A program made the position numbers and the translations under genes. The notes beneath the pieces are model-generated. The model did no database searches. It had not been told where the DNA came from and was given only the letters and a program-made list of their open reading frames with translations. Below are positions 9,469 through 17,634 of a stretch of 36,788 bases of DNA, one piece after another. The DNA comes from Candidatus Poseidoniaceae archaeon (GTDB taxonomy: Archaea; Thermoplasmatota; Poseidoniia; Poseidoniales; Poseidoniaceae). The stretch's first letter is position 1; every line of letters begins with the position of its first letter. Location of the stretch: the NCBI GenBank assembly GCA_949373095.1, contig CASIBY010000012.1:1-36788 (forward strand). The letters run 5' to 3'.

Positions 9469-10890
9469 ATGTTCACCACCACACGCTTTGATTCATGGGA
9501 CCTGCCAGAACATCTGTTGAACGGATTGAAAGCCATTGGCTGGGAATTTGTAACGCAAGTTCAGAAAGACACTGTACCACTTGCACGAACTGGACGTGAC
9601 GTGATCGGACAAGCCCGAACTGGATCGGGAAAGACCGCAGCATTTGGCCTACCAATTCTTGAACGGTGCCAAGTGACAGGTTCACTTCAAGCCTTGATTC
9701 TCACACCAACTCGCGAACTAGCCAATCAAGTCGCAGAAGAGATAATGATGCTTCAGGGAGAGACCGGCCTAACCATTCTTACCGTATACGGAGGAACCGA
9801 TATTGACAAGCAAGCAAAGACACTTGCTGATGGCGTGGATATCATCGTTGGAACACCAGGTCGTGTCATGGACATGACTGAGCGGGGCCACATCGATTTG
9901 ACGCTCCCCACACTACTTTGCTTGGATGAAGCAGACCGTATGCTTGACATGGGATTCTTCCCCGACATCATGTGGGTTGTAGAACGCATGACCCATCGTG
10001 AACAAACTCTTCTGTTCTCGGCGACCTTCCCTCAAGAGATTATTGACGCTGCCCATGAATTCACCAATGACCCTGAATTTGTGTTGACCAACGCAGAAGA
10101 ATTGGACATTCCCCCGATTGACCTCTATTCAGTACACATCGGTCGCTCCAACAAGTTGTGGGTACTTGGACGCCTTCTCATTCGCATGAATACTGAAGAC
10201 CAAACCATTGTATTTTGCAATACTAAGCGCATGGTCGACCTTGCTGTTGAACGGCTTAGCAAGCATCGGTTTGATGTCGCTGGCCTCCACGGAGATTTGA
10301 ACCAAAATCAACGTGAGAAAATACTTACTCGCTTTAGAGAAGGCGAGGTCAAGACTATTATTGCCACCGATGTCGCTGCTCGTGGTATCGATGTAGATGC
10401 GATCACCTTGGTCGTGAATTACGACCTACCTAACGACATGGATTCCTTTGTACACCGCATCGGTCGAACTGGACGGATTGGACGAAGTGGAGAAGCATGG
10501 AGTCTTGTATCCAGAGATGATGCACCTCAACTCTCCCGCATCATGGCCACCTACGGCCTAGACATCCTCCCTTCCGAAGCACCTGAACTCCCAGAAGGCA
10601 TTGAACGCGACCCTGTCCGTCGCCAAGACGACTTTGGTGATTCAGCAGACGTGTTTGGCTATGTTACAGTAAAACTTGATTTGACTCCGGAAGCCGCTGG
10701 TTCAGCTCATCAAGTGTCTTCTTGGTTTGTAGAACAACTCAAGTGCGATGAATTAGCAGTTGGTGAAGTTCGATTTTCAGATGAACATACCTTTGTGAGT
10801 TTGCATACCAGTAAAATTGGACTCGCTATGAAAGCCATGCAAAAGCGGCCGTACGGAAGCGATACACTCGTCGCTTCAATCGTTGAGTGA
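9469..10890 (+). CDS. DEAD-box ATP-dependent RNA helicase
   Basis: A 473-residue RNA helicase with a full motif set: Q-motif region (residues 7-31), Walker A ARTGSGKT (49-56), PTREL (80-84), TPGR (129-132), DEAD (153-156), SAT (185-187), ATDVAARGID, and HRIGRTGR near 330-337. After the two RecA-like domains a C-terminal module (about 395-470) resembles the DbpA-type RNA-binding domain, which in that family directs the helicase to structured RNA such as rRNA. The role is therefore likely RNA remodelling or ribosome assembly in the cytoplasm. Strong ribosome-binding site GGAGGG at 9456-9461, possibly masked by a hairpin. The stop abuts the convergent archaeosortase stop. Confidence 0.95.
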   Translation: MFTTTRFDSWDLPEHLLNGLKAIGWEFVTQVQKDTVPLARTGRDVIGQARTGSGKTAAFGLPILERCQVTGSLQALILTPTRELANQVAEEIMMLQGETGLTILTVYGGTDIDKQAKTLADGVDIIVGTPGRVMDMTERGHIDLTLPTLLCLDEADRMLDMGFFPDIMWVVERMTHREQTLLFSATFPQEIIDAAHEFTNDPEFVLTNAEELDIPPIDLYSVHIGRSNKLWVLGRLLIRMNTEDQTIVFCNTKRMVDLAVERLSKHRFDVAGLHGDLNQNQREKILTRFREGEVKTIIATDVAARGIDVDAITLVVNYDLPNDMDSFVHRIGRTGRIGRSGEAWSLVSRDDAPQLSRIMATYGLDILPSEAPELPEGIERDPVRRQDDFGDSADVFGYVTVKLDLTPEAAGSAHQVSSWFVEQLKCDELAVGEVRFSDEHTFVSLHTSKIGLAMKAMQKRPYGSDTLVASIVE

Positions 10891-11940
10891 TCACTCTTCT
10901 TCGTGTTTACCACTCTTGTTCCAAGAACCAATTTTCTTGGCATGATGGCTTTTTTCCTTTGCTGGTTCAATCGTGTCAACCTGACTCGGCTCCGGCCAAT
11001 TACCGAATTCATCTGGCCGTTGAATGACGAATGTTGTGCTTACGACCATTAGGAGTGCGATTGCAGAAAGTGACCATGCGTAACCAATAGCGTCGTCCCA
11101 CCTCTTTTGTGCATTACCACATTCTGCTGAAATGAGGTTTGCAAATTCACACAGATCCAGGGTTTCCTTCGCTTCAATGGCCTCAACATTGGTTGATATG
11201 TTTGAGTATGCAAGAATAATGGCCAATACTCCAAATCCAAGTATTGCCCAATGTTTTGCTGAGTATGATGTTCTGCGGATAATTCGCCATGACTCTTTTG
11301 TCTCTTTGGCCGCTTCAAGAGTTTCTTTATGGCCTCCGAATTTAAAGAACCAGACCATCCACATGAGTACAAGAACAACTAAGAAACCCCATTCGTAAAC
11401 GGTTTCGTGGAATGTCCACATGTTGGTTAGGCAAGCCTGTTGGTCGGGATTTGCGAGACACCCTTCGAGCGCAATGGGATAAAAAGCGACCAAACGCATG
11501 AGGTTGATCACGTAAACAATCCCGCACATCACAGCCACAGACTTCAATTTGAATCGCTGCGACATGCCGTCGGTCATTAGAACGAGTGTGGAGACAAATA
11601 TCATTTCATGTACACCCGCACATTCGTCTGAAACATACAATCCAACAGAATTGTAAGGGCCAGGAAAGCTCGTGTGAACAAAGTCAATTCTGGTTAGCCA
11701 GCCGTTATGGTGGCTGAGGACTGAACTTCCTTCACCAAAGATGAGATTTGTCATCTCATTCCAAAGCCATGCCTCGGTTACCTGGATGGGGGCGAGCGTG
11801 TCGGATGGTACGGTTAAGAACCAGTAAAGCCCCTCCATGAAAAGAAGTGCAAGAGGTATTCTTCCGTATCTTAGACCAAGTTCGCCTACCTCTCTCCACG
11901 ACATATCGCCATCAGGACGCGTCATGGTTTGGTTGGCCAT
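10891..11940 (-). CDS. Archaeosortase/exosortase-family transpeptidase
   Basis: A 349-residue polytopic membrane protein carrying the invariant exosortase/archaeosortase triad: Cys107 in DECAGVHE, Arg149 in NLMRL and His178 in TFHETVYEWGF, each at or next to the end of a hydrophobic segment. In characterised relatives the cysteine cleaves a C-terminal sorting signal (short motif, hydrophobic helix, basic cluster) and transfers the protein to a lipid or similar acceptor at the cell surface. After the catalytic core there is an extra cytoplasmic linker, one more helix pair and a basic tail (about 200-349). The substrate class is not evident; the window contains several secreted proteins with a C-terminal helix. 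Which archaeosortase subfamily it belongs to is unresolved. Confidence 0.88.
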   Translation of the reverse strand: MANQTMTRPDGDMSWREVGELGLRYGRIPLALLFMEGLYWFLTVPSDTLAPIQVTEAWLWNEMTNLIFGEGSSVLSHHNGWLTRIDFVHTSFPGPYNSVGLYVSDECAGVHEMIFVSTLVLMTDGMSQRFKLKSVAVMCGIVYVINLMRLVAFYPIALEGCLANPDQQACLTNMWTFHETVYEWGFLVVLVLMWMVWFFKFGGHKETLEAAKETKESWRIIRRTSYSAKHWAILGFGVLAIILAYSNISTNVEAIEAKETLDLCEFANLISAECGNAQKRWDDAIGYAWSLSAIALLMVVSTTFVIQRPDEFGNWPEPSQVDTIEPAKEKSHHAKKIGSWNKSGKHEEE

Positions 11941-12044
11941 GTGATGACATGAGAGGTCTTGTTGAAGAAGGTGTTGTGGTTGTCTTTTTGCTTACAGAAT
12001 GTTTGGGTTCAAAGGAATGTGTTCAAATTGGTCCAAGGCGTGGG

Positions 12045-12302
12045 ATGGCTGTGGCGCAAGGAAAAGGCGAAGTTGAGGCAACCCATCGCCTTGATGTTCT
12101 GGGCTTTTATTGCCCAGTGCCGGTTGTGAAAACACGGCAAACCTTGCAAAAGTTAACCAACGGCGATGTATTAGAAGTCCTTGCCGATGACCCTGAAACT
12201 CTTCATGACATGCCCCTATTGCTGAACCGAACTAAGCATCTGTTATTGGACGTTGTCAGCGAAAATGGAGAAATCCGATTTACAATTGAGGTGAAAAATT
12301 GA
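12045..12302 (+). CDS. TusA/SirA-family sulfur carrier protein
   Basis: About 85 residues with the TusA-family core: beta strand [19 protein letters not shown] containing the CPxP motif (Cys23 as the expected persulfide carrier), then the acidic DDPETLHDM and a final EIRFTIEV strand. I chose the ATG at 12045 since the frame upstream (open to 11847) encodes non-domain sequence that overlaps the divergent archaeosortase start. Family role: relay of sulfur for thio-modification or cofactor synthesis. The stop overlaps the TTG start of ribA, which implies translational coupling. The link to riboflavin synthesis is unexplained. Confidence 0.85.
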   Translation: MAVAQGKGEVEATHRLDVLGFYCPVPVVKTRQTLQKLTNGDVLEVLADDPETLHDMPLLLNRTKHLLLDVVSENGEIRFTIEVKN

Positions 12303-12910
12303 ATATAATCCCCCGTGATAACGTACCTAGCGAAGCCATACTCCCAACAGAATATGGTTCATTTCGAATACAAGTATTCCATGAACCTTCAACTGGATTT
12401 GACCACGTTGCTATGACTCTTGGCGACATGATTGGACCCGACCCCGTCTTGCTACGCGTACATTCGGAATGTTTGACCGGGGATGTATTTCGAAGTGAAC
12501 GATGTGACTGTGGACCTCAGTTGAATTCCGCTCTAGAAACCATTGTCGAGAAAGGATGGGGCGTTCTATTGTATCTGCGCCAAGAAGGTAGAGGAATCGG
12601 TCTCCATGCTAAGATTCAGGCCTACCATCTCCAAGATGAGGGAGCCGATACACTCGACGCCAATCTCATGCTCGGCCTCCCTGCAGACAATCGTGATTAT
12701 TCGATTGCAGCGGAGATGCTCAAAGAACTCGACGTCAAGGATGTGAATCTGCTCACCAATAACCCCGAGAAGGTTAAGCAACTGCAATCATATGGAATCA
12801 ACGTAGTTGAGCGTACATCGCTCATTGTTGGCGTGAATGATACGAACAGAGCCTACCTCTCTACCAAAGGAAAGCGAATGGGCCATCACATACAAAATGA
12901 GGACTTGTGA
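12299..12910 (+). CDS. ribA: GTP cyclohydrolase II
   Basis: A 203-residue RibA enzyme: converts GTP to 2,5-diamino-6-ribosylamino-4-pyrimidinone 5'-phosphate, formate and pyrophosphate, the first step of riboflavin synthesis. The zinc-site cysteines Cys58, Cys69 and Cys71 lie in [18 protein letters not shown], followed by the [10 protein letters not shown] loop and the C-terminal LLTNNPEK segment. Its length fits the stand-alone enzyme without a fused RibB domain. It starts with TTG, overlapping the tusA stop (TTGA), with GAGGTG just upstream. The bacterial-type enzyme is used here instead of the archaeal GTP cyclohydrolase III, though some archaea are known to carry it. Confidence 0.95.
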   Translation: MNIIPRDNVPSEAILPTEYGSFRIQVFHEPSTGFDHVAMTLGDMIGPDPVLLRVHSECLTGDVFRSERCDCGPQLNSALETIVEKGWGVLLYLRQEGRGIGLHAKIQAYHLQDEGADTLDANLMLGLPADNRDYSIAAEMLKELDVKDVNLLTNNPEKVKQLQSYGINVVERTSLIVGVNDTNRAYLSTKGKRMGHHIQNEDL

Positions 12911-12916
12911 AGAGGA

Positions 12917-12990
12917 GGGCCGTGGCCGGGAATTGAACCCGGGCTGGCAGAACCACAATCTGCCGTGCTAACCCCTACACCACCACAGCC
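12917..12990 (-). tRNA. tRNA-His (GTG)
   Basis: A 74-nt cloverleaf on the minus strand. The acceptor stem GGCTGTG/CACGGCC has one U-G pair. The anticodon stem GCAGA/TCTGC encloses the loop TTGTGGT, with anticodon GTG (plus-strand CAC at 12954-12956). The T-arm is CCGGG-TTCAATT-CCCGG. The discriminator is C73 (12917), as expected for tRNA-His. G-1 is not encoded and no CCA is encoded, so both must be added after transcription. It is convergent with ribA, whose stop lies six bases away. Confidence 0.95.
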
Positions 12991-13119
12991 ATGAGAAGTA
13001 AATGGCCCTCAAGTGCTTGGTATTTCAACCATCCGCCGTAGAGGATTCGCTGAAGAACTCCTGTGTTTTTCAAACGAAAGACCCCTGCCTTCAAGTGTTA
13101 TCGGAGAGTGTGGTAAATT

Positions 13120-15510
13120 ATGCGAACGAAGCGAGTCATCCTTTGCATCCTTCTTCTTTGTCTTACATCAGCCATTGGGCCCTTGACATCAACGGTTTCA
13201 GCTCGTAGTGTTCACGGCACATATGACGTTGATATGCTCCCACAGGGCACATTGGTTGACACATCTGAGTGGACTATGAGTTCAGAAACTTCGTTCACTC
13301 AAGAAGATGCAACTTACACAGAGACAATGGTCGCAGACCAACGCCTCACAATGGCGCATCATCGTCCAGTAAACCTTGACACCATGTCAGTTTGGGCAGG
13401 TACATCACCAACTGACTCAAATTACTCTACTGGGGCTCCGGATGGAGCAAGCACATGGTCCACTGGTCCTGATATCCAAGTGACAGATTTTGATGTGAGC
13501 GGATTGTCGAATTATACCATGGTTGAGGTTCACATGAAAGCAGTGATCCAGATACCGGATGCTTTGACAGAAGATACCGTGAGGATTTCAGTACAGCATT
13601 CAGGTGGATACGAACTTCTCAAAACCTTCGCTCACACCCAAGGTGGTTTGGATTACATCAATAATTCAGCATACTCAGTTAACCTCACCGGTCTCCTTGA
13701 ATGGACTTGGCAGGACCTCAACAGCTTGCAGTTCACGCTTGATTACGTATCTGCTGGTGGTGTCGATGATTCCCGCTTGGTCGTGGATGCAGTTGGTTTG
13801 GACATCACCGTCCAAACACCTTGGTACGGTGGAGAAGTTGGCCTGGCTACAACTGAATTTGCCGGTCACACGATGCCTCTGATAGCACTGGATTTGACTC
13901 AGGGTGAATCCGTCAACATGGCGCTTACCGATTGCGGATTAACCCCCTCCATAAGCGGAACAACCGGTGAATGGGTCAGTAGTGTTCTAGAACACCCTCC
14001 TGAACAGATGCTTGGTCGTGTCCACTTTCAACTCGCTGAAGGAGAAGTAACGAATGTTAGCCTTGAGTATGCTGTTTCTACAGACGGTGAATCCTTTTCT
14101 TCATTCACAGCACTCCCAGAAAATACGTTACTCCCCCAAGGCCAAGCCTACAAAATTAAAGTAACTTCAATCGATTCTTGTATTGAATCAATATGGGCTG
14201 ATGTGAATGACCCCTCACTCACCATCTCGGGCCGTGTCTTCGGAACTAACGATGGTATTGACCCAACGTATTCACGATGGTTAATTTTCGTTAATGACGA
14301 ATTGGTCTCCAACGAACCCATGTCACTGGGTACCTTCACGCACTCATGGCCAATCGGCCAGTTCATGGTTCCAGACGCCACGTCGTACACCGTTTCGGTG
14401 AAGGCTTGGTTCACATGGGACTCCTTGGGGAATGCAAGCCATACCGCCTTAGAACTTTCATCGCTTTCAGTGAATGGAGGATATGCTATTGAATGGGACG
14501 AGGACCCTGTGTGTGATGGCTTAGGCGACCAAGAATTGACAGAAGACGGAGGAGGACTAATTCTACCCCTCTTGTTACGATGTTCAGACGACCGAACATC
14601 TAACGAAAATCTCGCTGTGGAATTTACCAACAGTAATGAGGCACTGGTTGAGGTTGATTTGACTGAGGGTGGAATTCGGCTCAAACTCATGCCTGAATCA
14701 AACGGTCAGTCCGTAATTAGTGTAAAGGTCACTGATGAGGCTGGGAATTCGTGGATTCAATCCTTTAACCTCATTGTTAATGCCATAGATGACGCTCCTG
14801 ACATTGGTGAATTCCCATCATTAGTACCAGCAGAGCGAGACGAAGTTACAGTGGTGAACCTCTCGGTAAGCGATGTCGATTCATCGGTCCTTACCGCATC
14901 TACAAACCGAAGTTGGGCCACTGTGGATTTGGCTAGTGGGACCGTGACGGTTCAACCTCCGAACGCTGGATTCTACAGCGTTCTTGTTTCTGTTTGTGAC
15001 CAAACCTCTTGTTCAGAACGAACCCTTGACCTCGACGTCATGGCACTTGCTGACTTACTGGTTGAATCAATTGACTTTGACAGTGATGAGATAACACAAG
15101 GTGACATTGTATCAATGCGGGTCATGGTCCGTAATCAGGGACAAGCTGAGGCTACCTTCATTTCGGTTCGCTGTCAAAATGATCAACAACTCATGTCGGT
15201 GGAGATTATTCCAGTCTTAGCACCCGGTGAACTTGGCTCAGTAACATGCGACTGGCAGGTTCCAGACGATGCTAGAGTGATCCGATTTAGTGCAGTGGTT
15301 GACCGTGGACTTGAAATTCCGGAAGGGGATGAATCTAACAACCAGATGGAGAAACTTGTTGGTATTGATGAAAAGCAGGTTGCTGACGACGCAAGTAGTG
15401 ATACAGGTCTATCTTCAACAACCGTGTGGACAGGTAGCATCGGATTACTGCTTGCGGTCATCGGAATATTTGCATACCTGACCCCGGCAAAAATTAAGAA
15501 AATAAAGTGA
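13120..15510 (+). CDS. Secreted, membrane-anchored CARDB-containing surface protein
   Basis: A 796-residue exported protein. An N-terminal signal peptide (RVILCILLLCLTSAIGPL) is followed by a long beta-rich ectodomain. The middle (about 470-560) resembles a cadherin-like or bacterial Ig-like fold. Residues of about 643-747 form a CARDB domain (ADLLVESIDFDSDEITQGD to GLEIPEGDESNNQ). One transmembrane helix near 770-787 is followed directly by a short basic end (KIKKIK), so the chain finishes just inside the membrane. This tripartite end (linker, helix, basic cluster) is what archaeosortase substrates show, but I see no recognised motif. Surface structural or adhesive role inferred. The gene is divergent from tRNA-His. 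Confidence 0.85.
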   Translation: MRTKRVILCILLLCLTSAIGPLTSTVSARSVHGTYDVDMLPQGTLVDTSEWTMSSETSFTQEDATYTETMVADQRLTMAHHRPVNLDTMSVWAGTSPTDSNYSTGAPDGASTWSTGPDIQVTDFDVSGLSNYTMVEVHMKAVIQIPDALTEDTVRISVQHSGGYELLKTFAHTQGGLDYINNSAYSVNLTGLLEWTWQDLNSLQFTLDYVSAGGVDDSRLVVDAVGLDITVQTPWYGGEVGLATTEFAGHTMPLIALDLTQGESVNMALTDCGLTPSISGTTGEWVSSVLEHPPEQMLGRVHFQLAEGEVTNVSLEYAVSTDGESFSSFTALPENTLLPQGQAYKIKVTSIDSCIESIWADVNDPSLTISGRVFGTNDGIDPTYSRWLIFVNDELVSNEPMSLGTFTHSWPIGQFMVPDATSYTVSVKAWFTWDSLGNASHTALELSSLSVNGGYAIEWDEDPVCDGLGDQELTEDGGGLILPLLLRCSDDRTSNENLAVEFTNSNEALVEVDLTEGGIRLKLMPESNGQSVISVKVTDEAGNSWIQSFNLIVNAIDDAPDIGEFPSLVPAERDEVTVVNLSVSDVDSSVLTASTNRSWATVDLASGTVTVQPPNAGFYSVLVSVCDQTSCSERTLDLDVMALADLLVESIDFDSDEITQGDIVSMRVMVRNQGQAEATFISVRCQNDQQLMSVEIIPVLAPGELGSVTCDWQVPDDARVIRFSAVVDRGLEIPEGDESNNQMEKLVGIDEKQVADDASSDTGLSSTTVWTGSIGLLLAVIGIFAYLTPAKIKKIK

Positions 15511-15556
15511 TGTTGTGGATCTCAAACTCACTTTCTCTGAAACCATCAACGCTTAG

Positions 15557-15932
15557 ATGGAGCGAATTCATTCGATTCCTATTATGGACACGCTATTGAT
15601 GGAAATCACCGGATTAGAACATGGCGTCTGCACGGCGGTTGTCCCACCCCACGAACGATGGAATGGAATTTTAGAAACGTTTCATGGCGCCATATTTGGA
15701 ACCATGGGAGCTCCATCACATGCTTTGCCGCTCTAATAAAATGGGGAGCAAAGGCCAAGGTGGCAACTACGGATTTCACATCCGTTTCTTACGCCCTTGT
15801 CATACCGATGTGACATACAGGGCAGAAATGATTCGTCCTGGGAAAACACTCAGCCATGCTGAGGCAAAACTGTACGGTACGAATCAGAACCTTTTGGCCA
15901 TTGCACAGGTATCTTACATCCGATTAGAATAA
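15557..15932 (+). pseudogene. PaaI-like hotdog thioesterase, broken by two frameshifts
   Basis: Three overlapping frames join into one small hotdog-fold thioesterase-like protein of about 125 residues. Frame 1 (ATG 15557, stop 15734-15736) gives IPIMDTLLMEITGLEHG and the conserved FHGAIFGTMGA. Frame 2 covers about 15727-15790 and gives ALIKWGAKAKVATTDFT. Frame 3 runs to 15932 with LRPCHTDVTYRAEMIRPGKT and IAQVSYIRLE. Each switch is a net loss of one base at a short T run (near 15724-15726 and 15787-15790). Intact relatives hydrolyse acyl-CoA thioesters. Either a genuine pseudogene or two single-base sequence errors; the latter is plausible because all domain blocks are still well conserved. 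Confidence 0.65.
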
Positions 15933-16126
15933 AGTCGCTGATGTCGCATAATGCGAAAACATGCCTCAAAGTTGATAACCGGACCGTGTCAGAAGAGGAT
16001 ACTTTGAGGTCGTGGGGACCGTTCAACTTCGGTTGACAGAGTGGGAGTGGGAACCATGTCTCTATTGAAAATACGAATTGAAACAGAAGAATACATCTAC
16101 GAAGAATACGTTGAAGCGTGAACTGA

Positions 16127-17095
16127 TCAAGCTTGCTTGACCCAGCGCCGAGGATATACTTCGGTGTCCATGAGGACCATGCTTGGTCGAGCAACTTCTC
16201 CGTTTTCCATAGCACCGATTTCGTCGGTGTTTACCGTGAGCTTAACAAATCCAACGGCTTCTCCCTTGAGAGAGGTAATCAGAATATCCTGACCTGATGC
16301 AATACCTGCGGGAACACTTACAATTCCTGGTCTTAGAAGTGGCGCACCAAATGCAAGTGCTGCGACTGCGCTGTCTTTAACAACACATCGAGGGACATCG
16401 ACAAGCAATTTCTCAATCGGTTGAACAATTCGCATCAGAGCGCTTGCATCGTCGCATTCCTTCCATAGCCAAACAGCGTCAGCAACGGTATCCATGGTAA
16501 CACAATCGTCCAGTGAGAACATGCCTGAGTGTTCACGGCGGAGTTCTTTGAGTTCAACGGGTGAGCCGAGCATCAAGCCCATGTCGCGCGCCATAGTTCG
16601 GATGTAGGTACCTGCTTCACAAGTAATTCGTGCGACCATGTCTTTTTCATTGAAGTCAAGCCGCTCAAATTTGAAGATCCGGCGGGTTCGAACTTGTACC
16701 TTCACTGCTGAGATTTCCGGAGGTACGTTGTAGATTCGTCCGGACATTTTGCCCATGATCTCATCAATTTGGCCTTCGGTTGGAGGTGTTTTGAATCGGA
16801 ATACGGCAATGTATGATTTGCGGTGCTTCAGGACTTTGTTGGTGATCTTCATGCAACGTCCAGCCATGAGAGGTAGGACTCCTGTAGCGAACGGGTCAAG
16901 GGTACCACCGTGCCCAAGACGGTCTAATCCGAACAAGTCACGGGCCCAAGCAGCCAACTGATGCGATGTCGGTCCTGCTGGTTTGTCAACCAGGATGAAC
17001 CCTGATGCAAGAAGTTGCTCAATCGTTCGTTCATCGGGTATGGTCCCAAAATGTGGGTCCGTTCCGGCCTCGGGGTCAAGGATGTGGGTGTTCAT
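16127..17095 (-). CDS. cbf5: tRNA/rRNA pseudouridine synthase Cbf5 (TruB family)
   Basis: A 322-residue TruB/Cbf5-family enzyme that isomerises uridine to pseudouridine. The catalytic Asp67 lies in GHGGTLDPFATGVLP, the KPAGPTSH segment precedes it, and CEAGTYIRTMARDMG follows. The C-terminal third (from about residue 235) is a PUA domain (GAPLLRPGIV), the part that binds RNA in archaeal Cbf5, where the enzyme works in H/ACA guide complexes. Its start overlaps the cmk stop by four bases, and EMC3 lies immediately upstream. This EMC3-cmk-cbf5 order is a familiar archaeal arrangement near ribosomal protein genes. Function secure. Confidence 0.94.
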   Translation of the reverse strand: MNTHILDPEAGTDPHFGTIPDERTIEQLLASGFILVDKPAGPTSHQLAAWARDLFGLDRLGHGGTLDPFATGVLPLMAGRCMKITNKVLKHRKSYIAVFRFKTPPTEGQIDEIMGKMSGRIYNVPPEISAVKVQVRTRRIFKFERLDFNEKDMVARITCEAGTYIRTMARDMGLMLGSPVELKELRREHSGMFSLDDCVTMDTVADAVWLWKECDDASALMRIVQPIEKLLVDVPRCVVKDSAVAALAFGAPLLRPGIVSVPAGIASGQDILITSLKGEAVGFVKLTVNTDEIGAMENGEVARPSMVLMDTEVYPRRWVKQA

Positions 17096-17631
17096 GATGC
17101 GGCCTCTATGAAGAAGACGACAGCCTCAAGTATTTCATCTGCATTGAGGTTTGTTGCTGAAATAACATGTGTATAGGGTTCTGGGTCTTCAGGCAAGATG
17201 CCATAAAGTTCCATGAATCGTTCTCCATCCACCTTTGACCGCGATGCGTTAGCAGCGAGTGCTTCACTGAGTTGAATGCCCTCACGATTTACAACTCTCC
17301 GAGCACGTTCCTCATCTTCTACATCCAACCAAATGCGTAGGCAGGGAAGGTTCAATTTGTATGCCCACCATCCTGCCAGTCTTGATTCCACAATGTTTGA
17401 GGCATCATCTGATTGCATTCTTTCTTTGAGCAAAGCATCAAGCGAGCGGTCGACGTCAAGCTCCTCTTGACATAATCGTCCAAAATCCGCTAGGCTCATT
17501 CCACGTCGTTTTGCTTCTCCACGAAAGACATCGCCACCGTTGAGAGAATCCCAATCAAAACGATTCATGAGCGCTTTCACCAACGTACTCGTGCCGCTTC
17601 CAGGATGTCCCGAAACGGTGAGATGAAGCAT
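17092..17631 (-). CDS. cmk: Archaeal CMP kinase
   Basis: A 179-residue P-loop nucleoside monophosphate kinase of the archaeal cytidylate kinase type, phosphorylating CMP/dCMP with ATP. The Walker A variant GHPGSGTST (8-16) with Thr in place of the usual Lys-Ser/Thr context is characteristic of this family. GGDVFRGEAKRRGMSLADFG, ESRLAGWWA and the RARRVVNREG lid segment follow. It sits three bases after the EMC3-like gene and overlaps cbf5 by four bases, so the three are almost certainly one transcript. Confidence 0.93.
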   Translation of the reverse strand: MLHLTVSGHPGSGTSTLVKALMNRFDWDSLNGGDVFRGEAKRRGMSLADFGRLCQEELDVDRSLDALLKERMQSDDASNIVESRLAGWWAYKLNLPCLRIWLDVEDEERARRVVNREGIQLSEALAANASRSKVDGERFMELYGILPEDPEPYTHVISATNLNADEILEAVVFFIEAAS

Positions 17632-17634
17632 GAA

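Noticed and set aside
11847-12044. N-terminal extension of the TusA frame back to 11847
   Set aside because: Overlaps the divergent archaeosortase start and encodes sequence unlike the TusA domain.
14148-14690. 180-residue minus-strand open frame
   Set aside because: Antisense to the CARDB surface protein with no recognisable motif or ribosome-binding site.
16056-16121. 21-codon open frame after the thioesterase (MSLLKIRIETEEYIYEEYVEA) with a GGGAG upstream
   Set aside because: Too short to support without homologues; kept out of the feature list.
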